From Micromonospora pisi (GTDB lineage: Bacteria > Actinomycetota > Actinomycetes > Mycobacteriales > Micromonosporaceae), in assembly GCF_003633685.1 (NCBI RefSeq), contig NZ_RBKT01000001.1:7688001-7752000 (forward strand): a stretch of 64,000 bases of DNA. Direction: 5' to 3'. Made by a program: the position numbers and the translations under genes. Below, in pieces: positions 32,644 through 41,110 of this stretch. Numbering within the stretch: the stretch's first letter is position 1; the number at the start of each line of letters is the position of its first letter. Below the pieces are notes generated by a model. It searched no databases. It was given only the letters and a program-made list of their open reading frames with translations, and was not told the DNA's origin.

Positions 32644-33582
32644 TCAGCCGGCCTCGTGGTTCCGCTCCGGCTCAGACCTGTGTCTGTGCGGTGACCCGGA
32701 CTCACCGCTCGGTCCCGGTCCGGCCCCGCCGGTCGGGTCCGGCCCACCCTGCTCGCCGGTCAGCTCTGCGTCGGGCTGATAGCGATATGCCGCCTCACGT
32801 ACCGCCGAGTCGGACTCTAGTCCGGCGCCGAGCGCGCCGCCGACCGTCGCCAGCGAGCTGGCCAGCCAGCCCAGCTTGACCTGGTGGGCGACGCCGGCGG
32901 GTCGGCCGGTGGATTCGGCAAGCAGGTCCCAGGGGACGAGGGCGATCGCCCCGATGATGGTCAGCGCGGCGAGCGTCGCGTACAGCGCGAGGACGCCGAT
33001 CACCACGGTGAGGACGGTGACCACGTTGAAGAGGACGACCTGCTCCCGGGCGCCCGGGCCGCGCGGAACCCGCTCCCAGAGGTGCGCGCCGAGCACCATG
33101 GTCAGCACCACCGCCAGGACCGAGCCGGCCGCGAGCAGGGCGAGCCGCAGGTTGCCCAGGGCCGCCGACAGCTGCCAAATATCGGCGCTCACCAGGGCGA
33201 GGACGGCGGTCGCGAAGGCACCGACCAGCAGCCGGGAGAGCCGGGCGGCCAGCCGCCACGGCCGGTTCGCCCGGAGCATGCCGAGCAGCAGCCGCAGGTT
33301 GCCGCCGATCACCCCGGCCAGCAGGCCGATGCCGGACGCCTGGTGGTTCACGCTCGCGCCGAGTTCCCGGGCCCGCCGTGCGGTGGCCAGGCGCCGGCGG
33401 CGCGGGCCGGCCCGTACCGGGTCGCCGACCGCGTCGGTGTCGCCGAGCAGCGCCGCGAGGAGCCGGTCCCCGGCCTCGGCCATCCGCCGGGCCACGGCGA
33501 CGGGGCCGAGCGCGGGCATGGAAAGGACCGCGACGCCGTGGGTGATGCTGGCGTGCGCGGATCTGCCCCGATTCGAGCGCAA
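32644..33582 (-). CDS. Membrane protein of unknown function
   Basis: A 312-residue protein with an N-terminal soluble, Arg-rich region, then three to four hydrophobic segments (LLVGAFATAVLALVSADIWQ, LALLAAGSVLAVVLTMVLGA, VVTVLTVVIGVLALYATLAA, IIGAIALVPWDLLAE) and a polar Gly/Pro/Ser-rich tail. I recognise no motif. The sequence reads as family-like from the very first residues (THGVAVLSMPALG), so the annotated ATG at 33582 may not be the original start and the 5' end could have been lost. The dispersed terminator repeat lies just upstream. Confidence 0.6.
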   Translation of the reverse strand: MRSNRGRSAHASITHGVAVLSMPALGPVAVARRMAEAGDRLLAALLGDTDAVGDPVRAGPRRRRLATARRARELGASVNHQASGIGLLAGVIGGNLRLLLGMLRANRPWRLAARLSRLLVGAFATAVLALVSADIWQLSAALGNLRLALLAAGSVLAVVLTMVLGAHLWERVPRGPGAREQVVLFNVVTVLTVVIGVLALYATLAALTIIGAIALVPWDLLAESTGRPAGVAHQVKLGWLASSLATVGGALGAGLESDSAVREAAYRYQPDAELTGEQGGPDPTGGAGPGPSGESGSPHRHRSEPERNHEAG

Positions 33583-33638
33583 GCCGGCCGTCGATTAGTA
33601 GGGACGCCGGGTCTGGTGCTCGTTGACTAACGCGCCCT

Positions 33639-33697
33639 CAACGGCTGAGGGCTCCTGCCGGCTCCCGGTACGGGAGTCGGCAGGAGCCCTGTTTGCG
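33639..33697. terminator. Strong hairpin terminator, copy 2 of a dispersed repeat
   Basis: AGGGCTCCTGCCG and CGGCAGGAGCCCT pair perfectly, with an inner CTCCCG/CGGGAG stem. It begins about 20 bases after the stop of the fucosidase reading frame (minus strand). It is nearly identical to 16213-16270 over about 55 bases. Confidence 0.75.
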
Positions 33698-33711
33698 TAC
33701 GGCGGTGCTGG

Positions 33712-34614
33712 TTAGCCGAAGGCGCGGGTCTGCCAGCCGACGATCTGGTCAGCGGGAAGCGCCGTCGGGAAGATGGCGACCCGGTCCAGTTCACCGGTCA
33801 GCCGCTGGCCGCCGTCCTGGTCGGCGGCGAACCGCAGCTCCCGGGTGGCGCAGCCGATAATCCCGCCGTCCGGCACCTTCGCCGTACCGGCGACCTGACC
33901 GTCGACGTAGACGGTGATCGCACCGTCGTCCGCCATGGTGACGACCAGGTCGATGAACCGGTTGGTGGGCAGGGTCGCGGTGCTGGTCACGCCGTTGCCG
34001 GCGCCGATGAAGCGGAGCTGGTTGCTCGGCGTCAGGTCGATCAGCACCCCGTCGGTGCCCGGGTTGCCGCCCGGCTGGAAGTCGAACAGCCGCCGGTAGC
34101 TACCGGTTGTCGTCACCTTCACCTCGGCCGCGAACGTGGCCGTGTTCAGGTAGCCGAGCGTCGTCGGGGTCGTACGCAGGTAACGCGTGCCATTCAGCGC
34201 GAGCGCGCTGCCGGTGGGGCCGGCGTTGACGTACTCGGCTCCGGTCTGGACCGTCGCGGTGCGTCCGTTCGGGGAGCGGTCCGCGATGGTGTTGCCCGAG
34301 CTGGGGTCCCAGGCGACGAGCGGGTGTGCCGGGTTCGGCACGTCGCACGGCGGCGGGATCGGCAGGGCGACGGTGGCGCTGGCGGTGGCCCGCCACGCGT
34401 CGTTGATCAGTCGTGCTTCCAGTCGGGACGCACCCGGTTCGGCCTCACGGGTCGGGGCGACGGTGAAGGCGTACACCTGAGAATCGCCGGGGCGGAGCTT
34501 CGGGGTGGCGATCTGGCCGGGGCGTACGGTCCAGCCTTCCGGCACGGCGAGCTTGACCGTCGAGGCCGGCACGGTGGCCGTACCCGATGCCTTGACCACG
34601 ACCGTGACCTGCGG
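33712..34614 (-). pseudogene. Displaced C-terminal part of the GH95 gene (NEW3-like and LamG-like domains)
   Basis: This frame continues the fucosidase after a frameshift. It starts PQVTVVVKASGTATVPASTV with KLAVPEGWTV and SQVYAFTVAPTREAEPGASR, an alpha-galactosidase NEW3-type beta domain. It then has a concanavalin-like (LamG) domain: SALALNGTRYLRTTPTTLG, ATFAAEVKVTTTGSYRRLFD, VVTMADDGAITVYVDGQVAG, and RLTGELDRVAIFPTALPADQ to the stop at 33712. No independent start or RBS is evident, so it would not be translated unless the frameshift is a sequencing error or is bypassed. Confidence 0.65.
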
Positions 34615-37168
34615 ACTGGCCGACCTCCAGGGTGGCCGGGGCGGTGATCGCCAGGTCGACCTGGGCGGTCGCGACGTACGTGTGGCCCTTGACGGCCTCG
34701 AAGGTGACCTTCTCGCCGCCACCGGTTGTGGTGATCTTCCGGCCGCTGGCCGCGTCGACGATCTGGTACGGGCCGGTGAACATCGAGTTCCGCAGGCTGA
34801 TGCTGCCGTTGCGCCCCGCCGTCACCTTGATCTCGTCGGCGGCACCGCTGGACCAGCGTACGTCCACGGTGTTGTCGCCCTGGGCGCGCAGCCCGCTGAC
34901 CGAGCCGTCCGCCCACTTGCTCGGCAGTGCCGGCAGGACCTGGATCTCACCGGTCTGGCTCTGCAGCAGCATCTCGGCCATGCCGGAGGTGGCACCGAAG
35001 TTGCCGTCGATCTGGAACGGCGGGTGGGTGTCCCACAGGTTCGCCAGGGTGCTGCCCTTGAGCTGCTCACTCAGCATCTTGTGCGAGTGGTCGCCGTCGA
35101 GCAGCCGAGCCCAGAAGTTGATTTTCCAGGCCTTGGACCAGCCGGTGCCACCGTCACCACGGGCGGTGAGTGAAACCTTGGCCGCCTCGGCGATCTCCGG
35201 GTTCTTCGTCGGGGAGATCTGCGAGCCCGGGTGCAGGGCGAACAGGTGCGACACGTGCCGGTGGGTGTCGGTGGGGCTGTCCAGGTCGAGTTTCCACTCC
35301 TGGAGCTGACCCCACGAGCCGACCCTGATGCCCGGGTCGAGGTTCGCCAGCGCGGCCTTGACCTCGTTGCGGAACGTGCCGTCGCCGCCGACGATGCCGG
35401 CCGCCTCGATGGTGTTGGTGAACAGGTCCCAGACGATCTGCTGCGACATCGACGCACCGGCGGTGAAGTCACCGTTTTCCGGCGAATAGCTGGGGGAGAC
35501 CACCAGCTTGCCGTCCCGTGGGTCGACGATCAGCTCGTCCATCCAGAACTTGGCCAGTTCCTTCATCATCGGGTACGCCCGCTCACGCAGGAACTTTTCG
35601 TCCTTGGTGAACTGGTAGTGCTGGAAGTACGACTGCGCCAGCCAGGCGCCCGCCTCCGGGAACCAGAACGACTGCGGGTAGTTGTGCAGGCCGGTGAAGC
35701 CCCACGGGTTCGTCTCGTTGTTGACCACCCAGCCCCGGTTGCCGTAGATCTGCTCGGCGGTGACCTGGCCCGGCGCCACCATCGAGTCGACGTAGTCGAA
35801 GAGCGGGGCGGTGGTCTCGGAGAGGTTCGTGACCTCCGCCGGCCAGTAGTTCATCTGCAGGTTGATGTTGACGTGGTAGTCGGCGTCCCACGGCGGGTTG
35901 GTCGAGTTGTTCCACACGCCCTGGAGGTTCGCCGGCAGCGACCCGGCCCGCGACGAGGCTACCAGCAGGTAACGGCCGTACTGGAAGAACAGGGACTCCA
36001 GCGCCCGGTCCGCCGCCGCGTTGCCCTTGTCGTAGTTGCGCAGCAGGTCGTCGGTGGGGATGTTCGGCATGACCTGGCCGAGATCCAGCTTCACCCGGTC
36101 GAACAGGGCCTGGTAGTCGGCCTGGTGGGTGGCGAGCAGGTCGACGTACGACTTCGCCGACGCCGCGTCGACCCGACCGGTGACCGCCGCGTGCGGGTCG
36201 GTGCCCCGGTAGGTCGGGTAACGGCCGGCGTAGTCGGTGCCGGCGGCGAGGACCAGGGTGGCGGAGTTCGCGCCGGCCACGGTCACGGTGCCGTCCGTCC
36301 CGTCGGTACGCGTACCGCCGTCGTTGTTGACCTGGATCTGCGACTCGTACCTGAGCTTGTTGTCGTTCAGCGCCCCGGCGAAGGTGATCCGGCCACCGGT
36401 GGCGGTGGTCGACTTCGACCGGTTGTTCGCCGCGCTGACGCCAGCGGTGAAGCCGACCTTGCCCGGCTGGTCGGCGCTGAGCCGCACCACCAGCACGTTG
36501 TCCGGGTTGCTGGCGAAATACTCGCGGGTGTAGCGGACACCCTCGTCAACGTAGGAGATCTTCGCGACGGCGGTGCCGATGTTCAGCTCGCGACGGTATT
36601 CCTGCACCGTGCCCGGGTCTTCGGTCAGCCGCAGCGACAGGTCACCGAAGCTCTGGTAGGAACCGAAGCTGCTCTTCGGCTGGCCGAGCCGGTTCGCCAC
36701 CTCCTGCGGGGAGATGCGGCCGTTCTGCGCGATCAGCGCCTGGACGTCGGCGATCGCGTTCGGGCGGGGCGAGGTCCAGTTGCCGAAGTTGTAACCGGGC
36801 GCGCCCGGCCCACCGGTCCACAGCGTCTTTTCGTTGAACTGCACCGTCTCGTTCGCGACCCGGCCGAAGACCATGCCGCCGAGTGCGCCGTTGCCGATCG
36901 GCAGCGCCTGGGTCTCCCAGTCGGTGGCCGGCTCGTCGTACCAGAGGGTCAGCGGGTCGGCCCCGGCTGCGGCGGGGCCGGTCTCCGGGGCCGCGAGCGG
37001 CGTCGGCCCGGCAAAGGCCGGCACGGGTACGGCAACAGCCGCGGCCAGCACCCCGGCGAGCAGGGTACGGGGCAGCAGTCGTCTTCCTCGTGATTGCACC
37101 AGTTGCGGCGGTTGCGGTGGTTGTAGTGCTTGTGCTGGTTGTGCTGCTTGCGGTGGTTGCGGGGTCAA
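34445..37168 (-). CDS. GH95 alpha-L-fucosidase, secreted; frameshifted near 34615
   Basis: A secreted glycoside hydrolase of family 95, which removes alpha-1,2-linked L-fucose. After a Pro/Gln-rich leader comes a signal peptide (RLLPRTLLAGVLAAAVAVPV, ending AFA). Then follow the GH95 N-terminal beta domain (LPIGNGALGGMVFGRVANET), the (alpha/alpha)6 barrel with NLQGVWNNSTNPPWDADYHV and NINLQMNYWPAEV (catalytic Asn-x-Asn), SPENGDFTAGASMSQQIVWD, DTHRHVSHLFALHPG and PFQIDGNFGATSGMAEML. Sense is lost after ITAPATLEVGQ at about 34615; the rest of the frame to 34445 is nonsense. TTG 37168 (CGGAGG upstream) is the likeliest start; ATG 37186 is possible. Confidence 0.85.
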   Translation of the reverse strand: MTPQPPQAAQPAQALQPPQPPQLVQSRGRRLLPRTLLAGVLAAAVAVPVPAFAGPTPLAAPETGPAAAGADPLTLWYDEPATDWETQALPIGNGALGGMVFGRVANETVQFNEKTLWTGGPGAPGYNFGNWTSPRPNAIADVQALIAQNGRISPQEVANRLGQPKSSFGSYQSFGDLSLRLTEDPGTVQEYRRELNIGTAVAKISYVDEGVRYTREYFASNPDNVLVVRLSADQPGKVGFTAGVSAANNRSKSTTATGGRITFAGALNDNKLRYESQIQVNNDGGTRTDGTDGTVTVAGANSATLVLAAGTDYAGRYPTYRGTDPHAAVTGRVDAASAKSYVDLLATHQADYQALFDRVKLDLGQVMPNIPTDDLLRNYDKGNAAADRALESLFFQYGRYLLVASSRAGSLPANLQGVWNNSTNPPWDADYHVNINLQMNYWPAEVTNLSETTAPLFDYVDSMVAPGQVTAEQIYGNRGWVVNNETNPWGFTGLHNYPQSFWFPEAGAWLAQSYFQHYQFTKDEKFLRERAYPMMKELAKFWMDELIVDPRDGKLVVSPSYSPENGDFTAGASMSQQIVWDLFTNTIEAAGIVGGDGTFRNEVKAALANLDPGIRVGSWGQLQEWKLDLDSPTDTHRHVSHLFALHPGSQISPTKNPEIAEAAKVSLTARGDGGTGWSKAWKINFWARLLDGDHSHKMLSEQLKGSTLANLWDTHPPFQIDGNFGATSGMAEMLLQSQTGEIQVLPALPSKWADGSVSGLRAQGDNTVDVRWSSGAADEIKVTAGRNGSISLRNSMFTGPYQIVDAASGRKITTTGGGEKVTFEAVKGHTYVATAQVDLAITAPATLEVGQSAGHGRGQGIGYGHRAGLDGQARRAGRLDRTPRPDRHPEAPPRRFSGVRLHRRPDP

Positions 37169-37219
37169 GGGGGCCTCCGGAATCATCCGAGGTACTGGTG
37201 GTGGCGACCATGATTTGCA

Positions 37220-37297
37220 CGCTTAAAAGCGGACTAATGGCAGTACGATGCTGCGAGGCATCCGATGTTTAATCGGCAGGTTACGGATTGAACATCG
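37220..37297. promoter_or_regulatory. Palindromes upstream of the fucosidase gene
   Basis: CGCTTAAAAGCG (37220-37231) is a near-perfect palindrome. CGATGTTTAATC (37263-37274) and GATTGAACATCG (37286-37297) form an inverted repeat with one mismatch. The sites lie 50-130 bases before the fucosidase start, consistent with sugar-responsive repression. The regulator is not in the window. Confidence 0.45.
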
Positions 37298-37395
37298 AGG
37301 AAACAAGACCTGCGATCGCCTCACCAGTAAGGTCCACACCCGACACCACCCCGGACAACGCCCCGGGAACCGGTGCCGCTGGCAGAATCCGCAGC

Positions 37396-38319
37396 ATGTC
37401 CAGTGATGTCGCCATCCCGCCCGTCTTCCAACGCAACGTGGTCGGGAACTGGGGCGCGGACGGACAACGCTGGCTCACCGAACTCCCGTCGGTGATCGAC
37501 GCCGTCAGCCGCGACTGGGACCTTGAACTGGGCGCCCCGTACGCACTCAGCTTCAACTGGGTCGCCCCGGTCAGACGCGCCGACGGCTCGGCGGCGGTGC
37601 TGAAACTCGGCGTACCGGAATCCGGCCACCTCGCCGACGAGGCGGCGGCGCTGGAAAGCTACGCCGGCCACGGCGCCGTACGCCTGCTCGCCCGCGACGA
37701 CGACCGGGGCGCGCTGCTGCTGGAGCAGAGCGCCCCCGGCACCCCGGCCAGCACCCTCGTCCCCGATCACGACGAGCAGGCGACCGCCGCCTTCGTCGAG
37801 GTGGCGCGGCGGCTGCACCAAGCCCCGTCGTCGGGCTGCCCGCTGCCGGAACTGGCCACCCGGGGAGAGGCGTTCTCGGCCCACCTGCGCGCGCACCCAG
37901 ACGACCGGTTGCTGCCCCGGCTCCTGGTCGAACGGGCCGCCCGGCTCTTCGACGAACTCTGCGCCACCGCCACCGACCGGGTCGTCCTCCACGGGGACCT
38001 GCACCACGACAACATCCTGCGCGCCGAACGGGAACCATGGCTCGCCATCGACCCGCACGGGGTGATCGGCGACCCGGGCGCGGAAGTCGGCCCACTGCTC
38101 TACAACCCCGACCCGTCCCGACGTGACGACAACCTGCTCGCGCTCGTACCGGCCCGGCTCGAACAGGTCGCCGACGGCCTGCGGCTGCCGCCCGAACGGG
38201 TCGTCGCCTGGGGGTTCGCGCTCTGCATGCTCTCCGAGGTGTGGGACGTGGAGGGCGGCGGGACCTCCGCCGGTCGGGCCCTCGACGTAGCCCTCACCCT
38301 CCTGCCCCACCTACCCTGA
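37396..38319 (+). CDS. APH(6)-like aminoglycoside/hydroxyurea phosphotransferase
   Basis: A 307-residue kinase of the streptomycin 6-phosphotransferase / hydroxyurea kinase family. AVLKLGVPESGHLADEAAAL gives the ATP-binding Lys and Glu. GALLLEQSAPGTPAS is the hinge. VVLHGDLHHDNILRAEREPW and LAIDPHGVIGDPGAEVGPLL hold the catalytic Asp and the DFG-equivalent IDPHG. It could inactivate aminoglycosides or phosphorylate an endogenous small molecule; resistance is not proven. ATG 37396 is preceded by a CAGAAT box seven bases upstream (leaderless pattern). Longer in-frame sequence upstream overlaps promoter DNA. Confidence 0.85.
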   Translation: MSSDVAIPPVFQRNVVGNWGADGQRWLTELPSVIDAVSRDWDLELGAPYALSFNWVAPVRRADGSAAVLKLGVPESGHLADEAAALESYAGHGAVRLLARDDDRGALLLEQSAPGTPASTLVPDHDEQATAAFVEVARRLHQAPSSGCPLPELATRGEAFSAHLRAHPDDRLLPRLLVERAARLFDELCATATDRVVLHGDLHHDNILRAEREPWLAIDPHGVIGDPGAEVGPLLYNPDPSRRDDNLLALVPARLEQVADGLRLPPERVVAWGFALCMLSEVWDVEGGGTSAGRALDVALTLLPHLP

Positions 38320-38380
38320 GATCACCAGTTCGTCGGACGTTGGTTCCCGGTTGCTTGGTTTGGTTCTCGGTTGGTTGGTT

Positions 38381-38428
38381 AGGAAGGGCCCCTTCCTATA
38401 CAGAATCCGATAACAAGGGGCCCTTCCT
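38381..38428. repeat. Micromonosporaceae-type GC palindromic element
   Basis: AGGAAGGGCCCCTT (38381-38394) and AAGGGGCCCTTCCT (38415-38428) are perfect 14-base inverted copies around a 20-base AT-richer spacer. Each arm is itself nearly palindromic. It lies between the kinase gene and the acyl-CoA synthetase gene. I associate this sequence type with intergenic repeats of Micromonospora. Confidence 0.65.
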
Positions 38429-38444
38429 TACGAGAGGTGGGCGG

Positions 38445-39908
38445 GTGTTGCTGGGGGAGAGGTCCGATGACTCGGGCGCGGTGGTCGTGGGCGGGCGTAC
38501 GTTGTCACGGCACGAGCTGATCGGCTGGGCCACCGCCGTCGCCGACGAGATCCAGGGTGCGCGGGTCGTGGCGGTGCACGCCACCCCGACCGTCGAGACT
38601 GTCGTCGGGGTGCTCGCCGGGCTGCTCTGCGGCGTACCGGTCGTGCCGCTGCCGCCCGACTCCGGGCCGGCCGAGCTCGCCCACCTGCTCCGGGACTCGG
38701 GGGCGGAACTGGTCCTCGCCGAGGAGCCGGAACTGCTCGACGCCCTGCCGGCCGGGGCACCACGTCCGGCGGTGCTGCCGATCGGCCGGACCCGCCGCTC
38801 GAACACTCACTACCCGGAGCCGCCCTCGGGGCGGCCGGCGCTGATCCTCTACACCAGCGGCACCACCGGACCACCGAAGGGCGCCCTGATCAGCCGGGCC
38901 GCGATCGCCGCCGACCTGGACGCGCTCGCCGACGCCTGGCAGTGGACACCGGACGACACGCTGGTGCACGGGTTGCCGCTGTTCCACGTACACGGGCTGG
39001 TCCTCGGGGTGCTCGGACCGCTGCGCGTCGGCTCCCGGCTGATCCACACCGGCCGCCCCACCCCGCAGGCGTACGCCGCCGCCGGTGGCACCCTCTACTT
39101 CGGGGTGCCGACGGTCTGGTCCCGGATCGGCGCCGACTCCTCCGCCGCCCGCGCGCTCCGTTCGGCGCGACTGCTCGTCTCCGGCAGCGCCGCCCTGCCG
39201 GTGCCGGTCTTCCACCGGCTCGCCGAACTGGTCGGCCAAGCGCCCCTGGAGCGGTACGGCATGACCGAGACCCTGATCACGGTCAGTGGCCGGGCCGACG
39301 GTGAGCGGCGTCCCGGTCACGTCGGCCTGCCGGTCGCCGGGGTACGGACCCGACTGGTCGACGAGCACGGCGAGATCGTGCCGGCCGACGGTGAGTCCAT
39401 CGGGGAGTTGCAGGTCAGCGGCGCGACGCTCTTCGACGGTTACCTGGGTCGAGGCGGCGCGGGCGACGGTCGTGCCTCCCGGGAGACCTCCGGGGGGACC
39501 TCCCGCGAGACCTCCCTGGCGGCCTCCGGGGAGACCGACGCCGACGGGTGGTTCGCCACCGGGGACGTGGCGGTGATCGGGCCGGACGGCTGGCACCGGA
39601 TCGTCGGCCGGGCCTCCACCGATCTGATCAAGAGTGGCGGCTACCGGATCGGGGCGGGCGAGGTGGAGGATGCCCTGCTCGCGCACCCTTCGGTGGCAGA
39701 GGCGGCGGTGGTCGGCACCCCCCACGACGACCTGGGCGAGCAGGTGACCGCGTACGTGGTGGCGGACGGGGTGAGCGGCCAGCAGTTGATCGACTTCGTG
39801 GCGGAGCGGTTGTCCGTACACAAGCGGCCACGTCAGGTGCATCTGGTCGACCGGCTGCCCCGCAACGCCATGGGCAAGGTTGCAAAGAAGCTGCTCACCC
39901 CGGGGTAG
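38445..39908 (+). CDS. Acyl-CoA synthetase (ANL superfamily, MatB/FadD-like)
   Basis: A 487-residue adenylate-forming ligase. LILYTSGTTGPPKGALIS (P-loop), the HGLPLFHVHGL block, ERYGMTETLI, DGWFATGDVAVIG, IVGRASTDLIKSGGYRIGAG (hinge) and RNAMGKVAKKLL (catalytic Lys near the C terminus) are all present. The length and blocks suggest a malonyl- or methylmalonyl-type or medium-chain acyl-CoA synthetase. An unusual repetitive insert (GRASRETSGGTSRETSLAAS) sits just before the A8-like motif. GTG 38445 has GAGAGG upstream. It could supply an acyl-CoA to the nearby synthetase cluster, but nothing proves it. Confidence 0.85.
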   Translation: MLLGERSDDSGAVVVGGRTLSRHELIGWATAVADEIQGARVVAVHATPTVETVVGVLAGLLCGVPVVPLPPDSGPAELAHLLRDSGAELVLAEEPELLDALPAGAPRPAVLPIGRTRRSNTHYPEPPSGRPALILYTSGTTGPPKGALISRAAIAADLDALADAWQWTPDDTLVHGLPLFHVHGLVLGVLGPLRVGSRLIHTGRPTPQAYAAAGGTLYFGVPTVWSRIGADSSAARALRSARLLVSGSAALPVPVFHRLAELVGQAPLERYGMTETLITVSGRADGERRPGHVGLPVAGVRTRLVDEHGEIVPADGESIGELQVSGATLFDGYLGRGGAGDGRASRETSGGTSRETSLAASGETDADGWFATGDVAVIGPDGWHRIVGRASTDLIKSGGYRIGAGEVEDALLAHPSVAEAAVVGTPHDDLGEQVTAYVVADGVSGQQLIDFVAERLSVHKRPRQVHLVDRLPRNAMGKVAKKLLTPG

Positions 39909-40035
39909 CTGACCGGACGCACCGTGATCGGATCCTGCCGCCGGCCGTCCGCGTACGCGTTTCTAGCATGGTTACAGGCTGTCCATCCGAACCGTGGTGG
40001 GCGGCGTCTGGGCGCGACACTGGGGATCGACATTC

Positions 40036-40941
40036 ATGGTAGACACCGGCATCGGCGCCGATCTGTGGCTGCGACCGATTTCCACACCGGCTGAGCACGC
40101 GGCCCGGCTCGCCCGTGGTGAGGTGTTCGAGCGCGGCGGCTTTGTGGTGCAGCCGGACTGGAAGCTCAGTCAGATCACCCGGCGCCGCCCACCGGGGATC
40201 ACCGCCCACCAGTGGAGTTCCGCGATCCGGACCCAGCTCGCCTTTGTCGTCGGCGACCCGTACAGCTTCGCGCCGACCTTCGCCGTCGAGCTGACCGACA
40301 AGGTCGGCCGTGGTCCCGAGGCCAACCGGGACGATCGGATGACCAACGCGGTCTGCGCCGCCGTCGGGCTGCAACTGATGCGGGTCGAGTCGGCGGCGCT
40401 GCGTGGCGGCGGCAACGGTCGGCGGATCATCGACTACGTGCTCGACGCCCGCACCTTCCGGGACACGGCCGAGGTCGACGAGTCCGATCCGTCCGGTGCG
40501 GCGCCGCTGAGCTACCGGGACATCATCGGCCGACTCCCGGACGGGCGCAGCGGTTACGTCAACGACCTCGGCGCGGTCGCCCGAGCCGCCGCCGTCGACG
40601 CGTACGCGAGCCGTCAACTCGCCGACCCGATCATTCGTAGCCTCTACGTGAGCTGGGCCGACGGGCCGGTCGAGGGTTGGGCGTGGCTGGAGGTCCGGGC
40701 CGACCACTTCTTCTTCGAGCGGGTCCGGTTCTGGCAGCACGGGTTCTCCTGTGGAGTCGACCCCGTTCGGCTCGTCGAGGACCTGGCGGTGGCGGCGGTC
40801 GGTGAACAGCTCAAGCGCCTCGGTGACGCGGAACCGGTGCTGTACACCCGCGACCAGCTCGGCCGCGAACTCGCCGCGCTCCGCGCGCGACAGGACGAGT
40901 TGGCGGACGACTTCGCCTTCGCCCACATCTCCTTCGACTGA
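40036..40941 (+). CDS. DUF2726-like (restriction-endonuclease-fold) protein
   Basis: A 301-residue soluble protein. The block TFAVELTDKVGRGPEANRDD then RMTNAVCAAVGLQLMRVESA fits DUF2726/very-short-patch-like nuclease folds (E-x-D/T...R-D-x-x-x-N...G-L-x-L-x-R). The C-terminal half (FFFERVRFWQHGFSCGVDPV, GEQLKRLGDAEPVLYTRDQL) is helical and unrecognised. Nuclease activity is not certain. Start ATG 40036 with a moderate GGGGATCG upstream. Confidence 0.62.
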   Translation: MVDTGIGADLWLRPISTPAEHAARLARGEVFERGGFVVQPDWKLSQITRRRPPGITAHQWSSAIRTQLAFVVGDPYSFAPTFAVELTDKVGRGPEANRDDRMTNAVCAAVGLQLMRVESAALRGGGNGRRIIDYVLDARTFRDTAEVDESDPSGAAPLSYRDIIGRLPDGRSGYVNDLGAVARAAAVDAYASRQLADPIIRSLYVSWADGPVEGWAWLEVRADHFFFERVRFWQHGFSCGVDPVRLVEDLAVAAVGEQLKRLGDAEPVLYTRDQLGRELAALRARQDELADDFAFAHISFD

Positions 40942-40977
40942 CACCGCCTCGTCTTCCACGGCCGGCGGCATCGACGG

Positions 40978-41016
40978 TCGGGTACCTGAAATGTGGCGTA
41001 CAGCTCGGGTACCCGA
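40978..41016. promoter_or_regulatory. Two 12-bp palindromes upstream of the phosphoesterase gene
   Basis: TCGGGTACCTGA (40978-40989) and the perfect palindrome TCGGGTACCCGA (41005-41016), 27 bases apart, lie about 95-130 bases before the start at 41111. They look like paired operator sites. Confidence 0.5.
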
Positions 41017-41110
41017 ACTGTCCTTGAGGGATTTACATATACCGTACTGATCTTCCTTACGATGCAATTGCCCAGGTCATGGGCGTTTGCCGTCAAGGGA
41101 GGGTATTGCG

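Noticed and set aside
35231-37093. A 620-codon plus-strand open frame
   Set aside because: It lies antisense to the GH95 fucosidase, is rich in Arg, Gly and Val, has no domain pattern, and follows the third-position GC of the real gene.
37095-37165. Repetitive TTGCGG/TTGTGC tract as an intergenic repeat
   Set aside because: It reads in frame as the Pro/Gln-rich leader before the fucosidase signal peptide.
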